A stretch of 64,000 bases of DNA from JAJECS01 sp965219705. GTDB lineage: Bacteria; Chloroflexota; UBA11872. Below, piece after piece: positions 26,504 through 36,034 of the stretch; positions within the stretch are counted from its first letter, which is position 1, and the number at the start of each line of letters is the position of its first letter. Position numbers and translations under genes: made by a program. The notes beneath the pieces were generated by a model. That model saw only the letters and a program-made list of their open reading frames with translations, did no database searches and was not told the origin of the DNA. Location: assembly GCA_965219705.1 (NCBI GenBank), contig OZ244789.1:1116001-1180000 (forward strand). The letters are read 5' to 3'.

Positions 26504-27970
26504 ATGAAGACCAGGCTCGTGCTGGTGGTTGCCGTTGTCGGCCTCGTGTTCTCGTTTCAGCCGGTTCTGTCCCAGGATTGCGTTTTTCAATTGGGGTTCA
26601 AGACCCTGCACGACCTCATCCCGGACGTCGTTGGCGACTGTGTGGAGAACGAGCGTCACGATCCGGAAAACGGAACGACGCTGCAGAACACCACCAACGG
26701 CCATCTGATCTGGCGCAAGGCCGACAACTGGACCGCGTTTACCGACGGTCAGCGCACCTGGATCAATGGCCCGGAGGGATTGCAGCAGCGGCTGAACAGC
26801 GAGCGCTTTCCCTGGGAAGCTCCGATGCCCGCAAGCGTGGAGTCGCGGCTGACGCTGGAACAGCTGCGGAACGCCGAATATCGCCTGCCGCTCCTCGGTG
26901 AAGAGAACACCCCGATTCAATTTGAGGACGGCGAGGGATCGATCGCCTATGGCGAGGGTGCGACAGAACGGGACTACGCGGGGATTGTCGACGACACGGT
27001 CGCCTTCGGCGATCTTGACAACGACGGGGTCGCCGATGCTGCGGTCGTCGTATTCACCTCCGGGGGCGGCAGCGGCACATTTAGGTATTTGATCGCCGTC
27101 CTCGACCGGGACGGCGCGCCGGTGCAGGCGGCGCGCGTGTACCTGGGAGACCGGGTGCGGGTGGAGAGCGTGACCATTGCAAGTGGCGAAATCGTCATGG
27201 ACATGCTCGCGCACCGCCGCAGCGACGGGCTGTGCTGCCCGACGTTGAACGTCACCCGCGGGTTCGCGCTGCATGGAGACCAACTCGTGCCGCGTCAGGC
27301 GCTGGTCATCGAGTCGCCGCTGCCGGGCGAGCCTGTTTCGAGCGGGGTCGAGGTTCGGGGCACGACGAGCACGTACCCGTCCGGCGACGGACTCGCCTAC
27401 CTCGTCTATGACGCTCGCGGCGGAGTAATCGGCATGGGCAGGCTCCCCGTTGAGGGAGGGGAAGGTCTACCGGGAACGTTCGCCGCGCCGGTTGAGTTCA
27501 TCGCGGGCGCGGGCGGACCGGGGCGCATCGAGATCGTGGACGTAGATTCGGACGACGGTTCGGCGCTGGCACGCACGACCGTACAAGTGGTCCTTGAGGC
27601 CGCGCGGCCGATAGAGGGCGCTCCGCCAATTGAGGAGATGGGCCGTCCGACGCCCGAGCTTGTCTTGGAAGCGCCGCTGAGCGGAGCGACGGTCGGTGCG
27701 ACTCTGGTCCTGCGTGGACGCATCAGCGCCATGCCGTTCGAAAAGAATCTGAGCTACCGCATCTACACCCGGGCCGGAACGATCGTCGGCGAGGGAGCGA
27801 TGACGCTGGAAGGGGCGTTCGACGGGCCGGGCACGTTTGCGGAGTCGATCGCCGTCACGGGCACGACGGCGCCTGGCCCCCTCCGCATCGAGGTCGCAGA
27901 GGAAAGTGTGGTGGACGGCTCACTGGTTGTCAGCACCACGGTGGAGGTGTGGTTCGTGGGCGGCTTATAA
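26504..27970 (+). CDS. Secreted protein with two Gmad2 immunoglobulin-like domains
   Basis: The 488-residue protein has a signal peptide (1-24, cleaved near LSQD). The first ~80 mature residues (FKTLHDLIPDVVGDC, WRKADNWTAFTDGQRTWIN, LQQRLN) match a module I have seen mainly in Chloroflexota and Thermomicrobia secreted proteins. A middle segment has a DLDNDGVADAAVV calcium-type repeat. Two C-terminal Gmad2-like domains begin with VIESPLPGEPVSSGVEVRG and VLEAPLSGATVGATLVLRG. A good GGAGGGG precedes ATG 26504. Probably surface or periplasmic; function unknown. Confidence 0.7.
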   Translation: MKTRLVLVVAVVGLVFSFQPVLSQDCVFQLGFKTLHDLIPDVVGDCVENERHDPENGTTLQNTTNGHLIWRKADNWTAFTDGQRTWINGPEGLQQRLNSERFPWEAPMPASVESRLTLEQLRNAEYRLPLLGEENTPIQFEDGEGSIAYGEGATERDYAGIVDDTVAFGDLDNDGVADAAVVVFTSGGGSGTFRYLIAVLDRDGAPVQAARVYLGDRVRVESVTIASGEIVMDMLAHRRSDGLCCPTLNVTRGFALHGDQLVPRQALVIESPLPGEPVSSGVEVRGTTSTYPSGDGLAYLVYDARGGVIGMGRLPVEGGEGLPGTFAAPVEFIAGAGGPGRIEIVDVDSDDGSALARTTVQVVLEAARPIEGAPPIEEMGRPTPELVLEAPLSGATVGATLVLRGRISAMPFEKNLSYRIYTRAGTIVGEGAMTLEGAFDGPGTFAESIAVTGTTAPGPLRIEVAEESVVDGSLVVSTTVEVWFVGGL

Positions 27971-28144
27971 CGCGCCTGGTGGCGGCAATCGACGAGGCGG
28001 GGCTGCCCTTCCCCTGAGGCTCCGGTGCGGTTGTAGACTCGCTACGCTGGTGCTCGTGCAGCCGCTGCCGGTGTGTGCGGCACGTGTGAGGCGCCTGGGA
28101 CAACGCCTTCGGACCGAACGGGGCTTGGACTGAAGGGTAGAGGT

Positions 28145-28924
28145 ATGTCGCCGGTCCGGTTGGTCCTAACCATAAGGGGCGACGCGATCCAGCCGCGGCG
28201 CTTTGCCGACGCGGTCCGACTCTTTGAGCAATTGCTGGACGACGTTGACGCGGCGCACTCCCCCGACGACGAACCGACCATGCGCTGGCAACTCGGCGAG
28301 CTCAGGTCCGGGTCGGCCGTCATATCGTTCGTCGAGGCAGGCAGGCGCGCGAATGGCCACCCGAGCCTCAACGTGCCGCTGCTCTGTGTGCGGGGTGTCC
28401 GTGAGCTGGAAGACGGCATCAGCGAGCCGTCAACCTTCGGGCTCGATGCACTCGGACGGATTCAGCGCATAGGCCGGCTCATTGGCGACGGCCTGTCCGG
28501 CTTTGGATTGGAATCCGCATACAGCGGCGAGCAGGCCGAATTTACGCCCACCGCGGCGGGGAATGCGCAGAAACTCCTGGCACGGGCCTACACGCTTGGC
28601 GCTGTCGAGGGCCGTCTGGACGCTGTGAATACCCATGGGAGCTTGCGCTTCACCGTCTGGGACGACGTCTCTGGATACGCGGTGCCTTGCCGGTTCGACG
28701 ACAGCCTCTTCGACGAGGTAGTCCGAGCGCTGCGAACCAAGGTGTTGGTCACCGGGCGCGTGCAGCGCGATCCCGACGGCCGACCGCGCGAGATCAGGGA
28801 GATTTCGGAGCTTCGCCCACTGGCGTCCGACTCTCAGCGCCGCAGCGTGCTTGACCTGGAAGGCGTCTACGCGGCCATGGAGGGGGATTCGCTCGACTAC
28901 CTAGCGGAGATTCGTGGCGAGTAA
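28145..28924 (+). CDS. Uncharacterised protein paired with a PIN-domain gene
   Basis: A 259-residue soluble protein with no domain I can name. The C-terminal part (SLRFTVWDDVSGYAVPCRFD, then KVLVTGRVQRD) looks like a small beta-barrel. ATG 28145 is preceded by GGGTAGAGG; 24 open codons upstream have no ribosome site. It overlaps the PIN-domain gene by 11 bases, so the two are cotranslated and it takes the place of an antitoxin, but it is three times longer than VapB-type antitoxins and has no visible ribbon-helix-helix or AbrB fold. Confidence 0.6.
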   Translation: MSPVRLVLTIRGDAIQPRRFADAVRLFEQLLDDVDAAHSPDDEPTMRWQLGELRSGSAVISFVEAGRRANGHPSLNVPLLCVRGVRELEDGISEPSTFGLDALGRIQRIGRLIGDGLSGFGLESAYSGEQAEFTPTAAGNAQKLLARAYTLGAVEGRLDAVNTHGSLRFTVWDDVSGYAVPCRFDDSLFDEVVRALRTKVLVTGRVQRDPDGRPREIREISELRPLASDSQRRSVLDLEGVYAAMEGDSLDYLAEIRGE

Positions 28925-29402
28925 CCCGGCCGGCCTCTATTGGGACTCCTGCGCGTATCTGGACTTTCTCCGTGGCGGACATCCAAACCAAGCGCACATG
29001 CGCGCCGTGCTGAGGGACTGGGAAGCCGGCAACGTCACGCTCGTCACGTCAACCTTGACCATCGCGGAGGTCCTCTACGTCCCAGGTGTCCAACCTGCAG
29101 TGCGGCTGGACGAGTCGCGCCGTGAGGATCTGATCGATCTATTCAGACCGAGCGGAGATCGCAAGCTCACACTAGTCGAGCTCACCCGGCCGATAGCCGA
29201 AGTCGCGCGTCATTTGTGCTGGAATCACCGCATCCGTCCAAAAGACGCCATTCACGTGGCCTCGGCGCTCGCGGCCCGCTGCGCGGTGCTGCACACACAC
29301 GATGAGGACTTGCAGAAACGGAGCCAGCAGGTTGGCGGCGATCCGATCCTTGAGATCACGCCGCCGGCATGGACCTGGCAGACCGGTATGGAGCTTCCGT
29401 AG
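28914..29402 (+). CDS. PIN-domain ribonuclease (VapC-like)
   Basis: A 162-residue PIN protein. The metal-binding acidic residues are visible: D in LYWDSCAYLDFL, E in LTIAEVLYV, D in RPKDAIHVASA and D in HTHDEDL. Such proteins usually cleave tRNA or rRNA and act as toxins. It starts at GTG 28914 inside the end of the previous gene. The ~160-residue length is a little above the 130-140 typical of VapC because of an insert at about 60-90. Confidence 0.85.
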   Translation: MASNPAGLYWDSCAYLDFLRGGHPNQAHMRAVLRDWEAGNVTLVTSTLTIAEVLYVPGVQPAVRLDESRREDLIDLFRPSGDRKLTLVELTRPIAEVARHLCWNHRIRPKDAIHVASALAARCAVLHTHDEDLQKRSQQVGGDPILEITPPAWTWQTGMELP

Positions 29403-29417
29403 ATACGGCTTGCCGGG

Positions 29418-29690
29418 CTAACCCCCGGCGACCGACGGGACGATGGAGACTTCGTCGATGCCGTCGAGCGCGGTGTCGAAGCCGTCCCTGAACCGGATGT
29501 CGTCGCCGTCGACGTAGATGTTGACGAAGCGGCGCAGCTCGCCTTCGGCGTCAAGCAGGCGCTCGGCCATGCCCGGATAGTCGGTTTCCAGCTGCTGGAC
29601 CAGCGCGCCGACGGTGTCGGCGTCGACTTCCACCCGGCTCTCGCCGCCGGTGAGGCTGCGGAGGGGCGTTGGGATGCGAACACGTGTCAT
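29418..29690 (-). CDS. MoaD/ThiS-family sulfur carrier protein
   Basis: A 90-residue ubiquitin-like protein ending in the diagnostic Gly-Gly (PSVAGG), which is adenylated and converted to a thiocarboxylate in MoaD, ThiS and CysO. The core pattern (PTPLRSLTGG, NIYVDGDDIRF, DEVSIVPSVAGG) fits the beta-grasp fold. It lies 32 bp downstream of thrC in the same transcript. No moaE, moeB, thiG or cysM is in the window, so the sulfur acceptor is not obvious; the association with a PLP enzyme suggests amino-acid sulfur transfer rather than molybdopterin synthesis. Confidence 0.85.
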   Translation of the reverse strand: MTRVRIPTPLRSLTGGESRVEVDADTVGALVQQLETDYPGMAERLLDAEGELRRFVNIYVDGDDIRFRDGFDTALDGIDEVSIVPSVAGG

Positions 29691-29722
29691 GCGGTGTGGC
29701 TCCTTCTGTGCGCCGTGGCGAC

Positions 29723-30970
29723 CTAGGCCGTGACGTAGACCCCGCGGTCGGCCAGGACTTGCTCGAATGAGGTGATGGTGGGCTTGACGGCAAAGCTGTC
29801 GGCGGTCTGGCTGTCGATGGCTTCCTGCGTCTTGAGGCCGTTGCCCGTGATCAGGGCCACGGTGAGGTCGTCCGGCCCGATGGCGCCGTTCTCGACGAGG
29901 TGCTTGAGCACGCCCACGGTGACGCCGCCGGCGGTTTCGGAGAAGACGCCTTCGGTTTCCGCCAAGAGTCGGATGCCCTCCACGATCTCGGCGTCGGATA
30001 CGGCGTCGATGACGCCGTCGCACTGCTTGGCCAGTTTCAGGGCATAGAACCCGTCGGCCGGGTTGCCGATGGCGAGCGACTTGGCGATGGTCTGCGGCGT
30101 GCGGACGGCGCGATAGGTCATGCTGTCGCGCGCGAAGGCCTCGGCGACGGGGGCGCAGCCGTCGCCCTGCGCGCCGTGGATGCGTGTGTGCTGCTCGTCC
30201 AGCAGGCCGACGTCGACCAGCTCGCGGAGGCCCTTGCCGATCTTGGTGTAGAGCGAGCCGGAGGCGATGGGCGCCACGATGTGGTCGGGCGCGCGCCAGC
30301 CAAGCTGCTCCACGACCTCGAAGGCCAGGGTCTTGGATCCCTCGGCGTAGTAGGGGCGCACGTTGATGTTGCAGAAGGCCCATTCGTAGAGATCGGCGAT
30401 CTCACTGCAGAGGCGGTTGAGCTCGTCGTAGGTGCCGTCAACCGCCACGATGCGCGCGCCGTAGACCGCCGCGCCCCGCACCTTGCCCAGCTCGATGTCG
30501 GCCGGCAGGAAGACGTAGGTGTCCATGCCGTGACGGGCGCCGGCCGCAGCGACGGCGCCGGCTAGGTTGCCGGTCGAGGCGCAGGCGAAGGTCTGGAAGC
30601 CCAGCTCGCGAGCCTTGGTCACGGCGACGGCGACGACGCGGTCCTTGAAGGAGAAGCTAGGGTTGACGGTGTCGTTCTTGATGTAGAGCCGGCGCAGCCC
30701 CAAGCGCTCGCCCAGGTTGTCGGCACGCTGCAGGGGCGTCATGCCCACGGGCCAGGCCGGGTCCCAGCCGCCGTCGACGGGCAGCAGGTCGGCGTAGCGC
30801 CAGAGGGTATCGGGACCGGCGGCGATGGATTCCCGTGACACGCGGTCACGAATGGCCTGGTAGTCGAACTGCACCTCGAGCGGGCCGAAACAGAACTCGC
30901 ACACGTGCACGGCCCTGGGCTCGTAGGCGCGGCCGCACTCGCGGCAGTGCAGCGCATTGATGGTGCTCAC
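29723..30970 (-). CDS. thrC: Threonine synthase-family PLP enzyme
   Basis: A 415-residue fold-type II PLP enzyme. It has a zinc ribbon at the N terminus (C9, C12, C24, C27), the PLP Lys (K109) in NPSFSFKDRV, the phosphate-binding ASTGNLAG loop and a C-terminal STGN-type partner region. Threonine synthases convert O-phosphohomoserine to threonine. Start is GTG 30970. The leader carries a SAM-I riboswitch (31186-31288) and a sulfur carrier follows in the operon, so a role in O-phosphohomoserine sulfhydrylation to homocysteine is possible; by sequence alone threonine synthase remains the default. Confidence 0.85.
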   Translation of the reverse strand: MSTINALHCRECGRAYEPRAVHVCEFCFGPLEVQFDYQAIRDRVSRESIAAGPDTLWRYADLLPVDGGWDPAWPVGMTPLQRADNLGERLGLRRLYIKNDTVNPSFSFKDRVVAVAVTKARELGFQTFACASTGNLAGAVAAAGARHGMDTYVFLPADIELGKVRGAAVYGARIVAVDGTYDELNRLCSEIADLYEWAFCNINVRPYYAEGSKTLAFEVVEQLGWRAPDHIVAPIASGSLYTKIGKGLRELVDVGLLDEQHTRIHGAQGDGCAPVAEAFARDSMTYRAVRTPQTIAKSLAIGNPADGFYALKLAKQCDGVIDAVSDAEIVEGIRLLAETEGVFSETAGGVTVGVLKHLVENGAIGPDDLTVALITGNGLKTQEAIDSQTADSFAVKPTITSFEQVLADRGVYVTA

Positions 30971-31142
30971 GGAAGATCGTCCTTCAATTGGCGATGGATC
31001 GGGGGCTAGCCCTCGGGGGATTGACTCAGTCGGCGGCCGAAACGGCCGGTCGGCCCGCGGTGCACGCGGGCCGGGCCATCGCCATTGCCCGCCGGGGGCC
31101 GATGCGCCTGTGGCTCACCGTAGTCATCCCACTCGCACGAAA

Positions 31143-31169
31143 CCCCTCGCTGCTCCGACCAGCGAGGGG
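31143..31169 (-). terminator. Hairpin terminator of the SAM riboswitch
   Basis: On the minus strand, 17 bases after the aptamer, CCCCTCGCTG and CAGCGAGGGG form a perfect 10-bp stem with a 7-base loop, followed by TTT then CG. A second hairpin, GTCACG/CGTGAC (31170-31186), sits between aptamer and terminator. The T-run is short. The arrangement fits transcriptional control in which SAM binding allows the terminator to form. Confidence 0.75.
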
Positions 31170-31185
31170 TCACGATTCCCGTGAC

Positions 31186-31288
31186 CTCTCATCTCGCGAC
31201 TTTCGCCGCCGGAGTTGGCACCTTGCGCGTGACCGCGCAGGTTGCCAGGCTTCGCAGGGCCTGTTCCCTCCACCACTCTGGATGAGAG
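31186..31288 (-). promoter_or_regulatory. SAM-I (S-box) riboswitch aptamer
   Basis: The minus strand reads as a near-consensus S-box: P1 CTCTCATC (31288-31281) pairs with GATGAGAG (31193-31186) over eight base pairs; then CCAGAGTGGTGGAGGGA, GGCCCTGCGAAGCC, TGGCAACC, AAGGTGCCAACTCC and GCGAGATGAGAG follow in order. These contain the SAM-binding core and kink-turn. The first gene downstream on this strand is thrC (start 30970), about 215 bases away, with moaD behind it. Confidence 0.93.
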
Positions 31289-31289
31289 C

Positions 31290-31646
31290 CAGCCATGTGC
31301 TCGTCCATGGCCAGCCCCAGAGTATCACCCCGGATTGCCCTCGCCAACGGGCCAGGCATGGTATGCTGCCTCCGCGTTCACGCATGTGAGCGCTTCCGTG
31401 CGCGCTGCGGTGACCCTTTTGACTTTGCCCGCCTTGGCGGCGCATCGTTTGGGTCCGAGCCGCAGAAGCGCGGCACCTTAACAGGGGAAGAGTGAGCGTG
31501 AGGATTCGGGTCGACCATGGCCGGAATCTCAGCGCGACAGTAGTCCGTGTTGATCAGGACGGCTCGATGGAGCCGTTGGGCACCTCGGTGCTCGGCGGTG
31601 ACAAACACTGACCAACCGCTTGGCCGCGCAGCGGCCGGGCATAGGT
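31290..31646. other. Divergent promoter region between the riboswitch and 16S rRNA
   Basis: No gene is supported. On the minus strand TTGGCG (31347-31342), a 17-base spacer and TACTCT (31324-31319) would start a transcript about 24 bases before the riboswitch P1 stem. On the plus strand an extended -10 element TGGTATGCT (31359-31367) may serve the 16S gene. Both are visual matches to sigma-70 signals only. Confidence 0.35.
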
Positions 31647-33169
<1,523 letters not shown>

Positions 33170-33354
33170 TAGGGAGTCTGTTGGGCAGTCAACCTGCCCG
33201 ACGATCCTAGGTTGAGGATCGACCGGCATCGGTTGGCCTTCGGGCCGACCAGCTGTCGCGCTGAACACCAACTACTATCGAGCCCAGGCCTGGAAAACCC
33301 ACCTCACGCTCACTCTTCCCCATCGTTAAGGTGCTTTGCGCACCGGCGGCGGGA

Positions 33355-33703
33355 GCCGCCGGGCCGGCCAGACGGTCGCCCCGACCATCGCGTCAGGGAG
33401 GAAAGTCCGCACTCCACCGAGCACGGCAGCGGGTAACACCCGTCGTCCAACGTCGGTCCAGCCGACGAAGGGTAGGAATAGGGGCACAGTGACGATGCCC
33501 GGCGCTTGTGACACCCCCCGGGGAACAAGCACGAGTACGCGCCAGGCGTGAAACGGCTAACCTCTGCCGGGAGCAAGGCCAAGCAGGGACGTCCGCAGGC
33601 TGCTCGCCAAGTCCCAGGTAGGCCGCACGAGGCCGGCGGCAACGCCGGTCCCAGATAGATGACCGCCCGCGACTGAATGCGGCTTATCGGCCGGTTCGGC
33701 GGC
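33355..33703 (+). ncRNA. rnpB: RNase P RNA (bacterial type A)
   Basis: Catalytic RNA that matures tRNA 5' ends. The hallmark CRI block GAGGAAAGTCCGCACTCC is at about 33398-33415, preceded by CCAGACGGTCGCC. Later come ACAGTGACGATGCCCGGC, GGGAGCAAGGCCAAGCAGGG and the 3' block AGATAGATGACCGCC...GCGGCTTATCGGCC. The P1 helix pairs GCCGCCGGGCCGGCC with GGCCGGTTCGGCGGC, which sets the approximate ends. About 350 nt, normal for type A. Confidence 0.95.
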
Positions 33704-33885
33704 GCGCCCCCGCGCGCAGCCCACATCCCGTAGCCCGCGCTGCGTGCAGGGTGGGACTGGCTGCGGTTGTATCTCCCAGGCTACGCGCAGCCTGGGCCAC
33801 CGAGCAGGATCGTCGCGAGCGGGCGGCTGGACGTTCGCCGCACCGACGGACTGGGATTGGCTTGAGAAAGTAGGAGGCGATCCCC

Positions 33886-33913
33886 GTCATTCCGGGCTCG
33901 ACCCGGAATCCAG
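33886..33913. repeat. Dispersed palindromic repeat, copy 4
   Basis: GTCATTCCGGG-CTCGA-CCCGGAATCCAG: a perfect stem around a 3-base loop variant, with flanks GTC and CCAG in forward orientation. It lies in the gap between rnpB and the VanZ-like gene. Confidence 0.8.
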
Positions 33914-34000
33914 CCATTCCCGCAAGCGTGCCCAGGCGAATCCACCGCCCGGCGGGCACGCGGATGACGGGAGACGCGGCGATGCCCTGGGGCCTACGCC

Positions 34001-34672
34001 TCAGGGTGGGGTGGGCGTATCACGCGTGCCGGCCGGGTTTCTGGATTCCGGCGTGCGCCGGAATGACGGCCTGAGGCGGGACCTGCTCGTCCGCCGCCGC
34101 GCCCATGCCAGCGCCGCGCTGGCCGCGACCGCCATCCCGGCGGCTAGCACGTTGAAGAGAATGTCCTGCGGGTCGAATACGCGGCTGGGCAGCAACGCCT
34201 GGATGCCCTCGTCCAGCACGCCGATCAGCGCCGCCGCCAGGAAGGCGAGCAGCGCGGGCACCGGAACGCGGCGACCCTGGCTCGCCCGCTCCGTCAGCGC
34301 CTCATGGATGAGCCCGGCCACCACGCTGTACTCGATGAGGTGGCTGCGCTCCTCAAGAATCGCTATCCGGACAAACACCATGAAGTAGGCCGTCGCGACG
34401 CCCAGCGCGACTGCGACCTCAACGCCACCGGGCCGCGACTTCAGCCCTCGCGTGACGATCGTCGCCCCCACCAGGAACATCCCAACCAGGAACATGACGA
34501 CGGGCAAGGATTCATCGAGCAGCCCGCTGTCGCGCAGCACCCCGGCCAGCGTTGTGGCCAGGCCCAGGGTCGAGTAGATCGCCACGACGACAAGCAGCGT
34601 CCAGGCCCAGAGGCGCCGCTCCCGACGGGAGGAGAACAGGGACATAGGCGCATCGAACGGGGCGGCCGTCAT
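34001..34672 (-). CDS. VanZ-like integral membrane protein
   Basis: A 223-residue membrane protein with five to six hydrophobic segments. The motif DEGIQALLPSRVFDPQDILFN matches the VanZ signature (DExxQ...PxR...DxxxN) that includes phosphotransbutyrylase-like and teicoplanin-resistance proteins of unclear function. ATG 34672 (MTAAPFDAP) is chosen; the frame continues upstream toward the tRNA. The last ~20 residues (SFRRTPESRNPAG) are encoded by a palindromic repeat (34041-34067), so the native C terminus was probably replaced or extended by repeat insertion. Confidence 0.7.
   Translation of the reverse strand: MTAAPFDAPMSLFSSRRERRLWAWTLLVVVAIYSTLGLATTLAGVLRDSGLLDESLPVVMFLVGMFLVGATIVTRGLKSRPGGVEVAVALGVATAYFMVFVRIAILEERSHLIEYSVVAGLIHEALTERASQGRRVPVPALLAFLAAALIGVLDEGIQALLPSRVFDPQDILFNVLAAGMAVAASAALAWARRRTSRSRLRPSFRRTPESRNPAGTRDTPTPP
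34041..34067. repeat. Dispersed palindromic repeat, copy 5
   Basis: CTGGATTCCGGCG-TGC-GCCGGAATGAC in reverse orientation. It lies inside the 3' end of the VanZ-like reading frame, where it encodes the peptide SFRRTPESR on the minus strand. Confidence 0.8.
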
Positions 34673-34768
34673 GTTGTCAACACCTTCCGCCCGTCCGTCG
34701 CTCGCAGCTCGCACCTGGGACCATGCGCCACGGTCCGCCTATCCAAGCCGTCAACGGGTACAATGACG

Positions 34769-34843
34769 GGCGGGGTGGAGCAGTGGAAGCTCGTCGGGCT
34801 CATAACCCGGAGGTCGTCGGTTCGAATCCGACCCCCGCAACCA
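34769..34843 (+). tRNA. Initiator tRNA-fMet (CAU)
   Basis: 75-nt cloverleaf with anticodon CAT at 34801-34803, anticodon stem with the initiator-specific GGG/CCC pairs (CGGG-CTCATAA-CCCG), T-arm GTCGG-TTCGAAT-CCGAC and an encoded 3' CCA. The acceptor stem starts G opposite A72, so the first pair is unpaired as in initiators, although most bacteria have C1 here. The darG gene begins 267 bases downstream. Confidence 0.93.
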
Positions 34844-35110
34844 TCGACATCCCGGCTTCGTGCCGGCGGCTTGCGCTGTACAGGGGTAAGACACTGTAGG
34901 ATGACCGGCGGTGGATGCGATGATGAATCAGCTGACATACCGATCACCCCGTCGCCGTCACCCATTTGAGCGCCCCGGCCGCACTCCCCCACCCCGTCAG
35001 CCCGCCTCGCCGCGTACGCGCCATGCCCTCCGCGCACCACCTCAACTTCCGCACCACACGCCCGTCTATCGCCCACTGATCGTGCCATCTGCCCCCTACG
35101 GACCGCTATC

Positions 35111-36034
35111 GTGATCACCTATATCCGTGGCGACCTTTTCGAGTCCCCGGCCAAGGTCCTAGTCAATACCGTCAATACCACCGGCGCCATGGGAAAGGGA
35201 ATCGCGCTTAGATTTAAGCAAATCTACCCCGCCATGTTCAGAGAATACCAGGGTCATTGCGAGAAAGGTCTGCTTACTATTGGCAAACTTCACCTATATC
35301 AGACTCCACACAAGTGGATTCTCAATTTCCCCACTAAAAAACATTGGCGAAGTCCATCTCATGTTGAGTATATCGATGCCGGTCTTCGTAAGTTCGCTTC
35401 CTCGTGCACGACGATGGGCATCACGTCCATTGCCTTTCCAGCACTCGGTTGTGGCAACGGAGAACTAGATTTCACAACGCAGGTAAAGCCTCTCATGGAT
35501 AAACATCTTAGAGAACTCCCACTTTCGATTTTCGTGTACCCCGGCCGTCAGCAGACAACACTCCCCGAGCACATGGACACTGAGAGAATTCAAGATTGGC
35601 TTCGATCAGACCCTGGCGCGCTACCGTTCGATGAGGTTTGGCTGCATTTACTACAGATTCTAGACATGTACGACACATTCAACACGCTGCAAAAGGGAAG
35701 TGCGTATAAAGCGCGTGCAGCCAATGATCCGCCTGGAATCCAGATTAGATCTCACGGCAAGCTATACAATATCGACCGGGTCATACTCCTAGACCTATGG
35801 CAACAGATTCGCGACTATGGCTTTACCCATAGGAATATCGTTCCGGATCACTATCGAATATCCTACTTGCTCCCGATATTCGAGAGACTGCCTTATGTTC
35901 GACGTGTCGAGTCGTCGACATCCTTCGCGCAACTCGACCACAAACCTAAGATAAGCCTTCAACTCGTCCCATATGACGCAAATGCGATCTGGGCCTCGCA
36001 CGACATGTTCGCCTACGCGGTCAATGCGACTTAA
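35111..36034 (+). CDS. DarG-like macrodomain antitoxin (DNA ADP-ribosyl glycohydrolase)
   Basis: A 307-residue protein. Residues 1-150 are a macrodomain of the DarG/TARG1 type: ITYIRGDLFESP, NTVNTTGAMGKGIALRFK (ADP-ribose pocket with the catalytic-type Lys), and FPALGCGNGELDF. DarG removes ADP-ribose from thymidine on DNA and so reverses DarT. The C-terminal ~150 residues (HLLQILDMYDTFNT...) should be the toxin-binding domain. Start GTG 35111. The gene is clearly AT-richer than its neighbours (codons such as ATA, AGA), a sign of recent transfer. It overlaps the DarT gene by 11 bases. Confidence 0.85.
   Translation: MITYIRGDLFESPAKVLVNTVNTTGAMGKGIALRFKQIYPAMFREYQGHCEKGLLTIGKLHLYQTPHKWILNFPTKKHWRSPSHVEYIDAGLRKFASSCTTMGITSIAFPALGCGNGELDFTTQVKPLMDKHLRELPLSIFVYPGRQQTTLPEHMDTERIQDWLRSDPGALPFDEVWLHLLQILDMYDTFNTLQKGSAYKARAANDPPGIQIRSHGKLYNIDRVILLDLWQQIRDYGFTHRNIVPDHYRISYLLPIFERLPYVRRVESSTSFAQLDHKPKISLQLVPYDANAIWASHDMFAYAVNAT

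Noticed and set aside
25316..27283. 655-codon minus-strand frame across leuS and the Gmad2 gene
   Set aside because: It is antisense to two well-supported genes and has biased His/Arg/Gly composition.
34669..35118. Minus-strand ORF of 149 codons containing GGRIRTDDLRVMSPTS
   Set aside because: It is antisense to tRNA-fMet; this peptide is a familiar artefact from translating the antisense of a tRNA gene.
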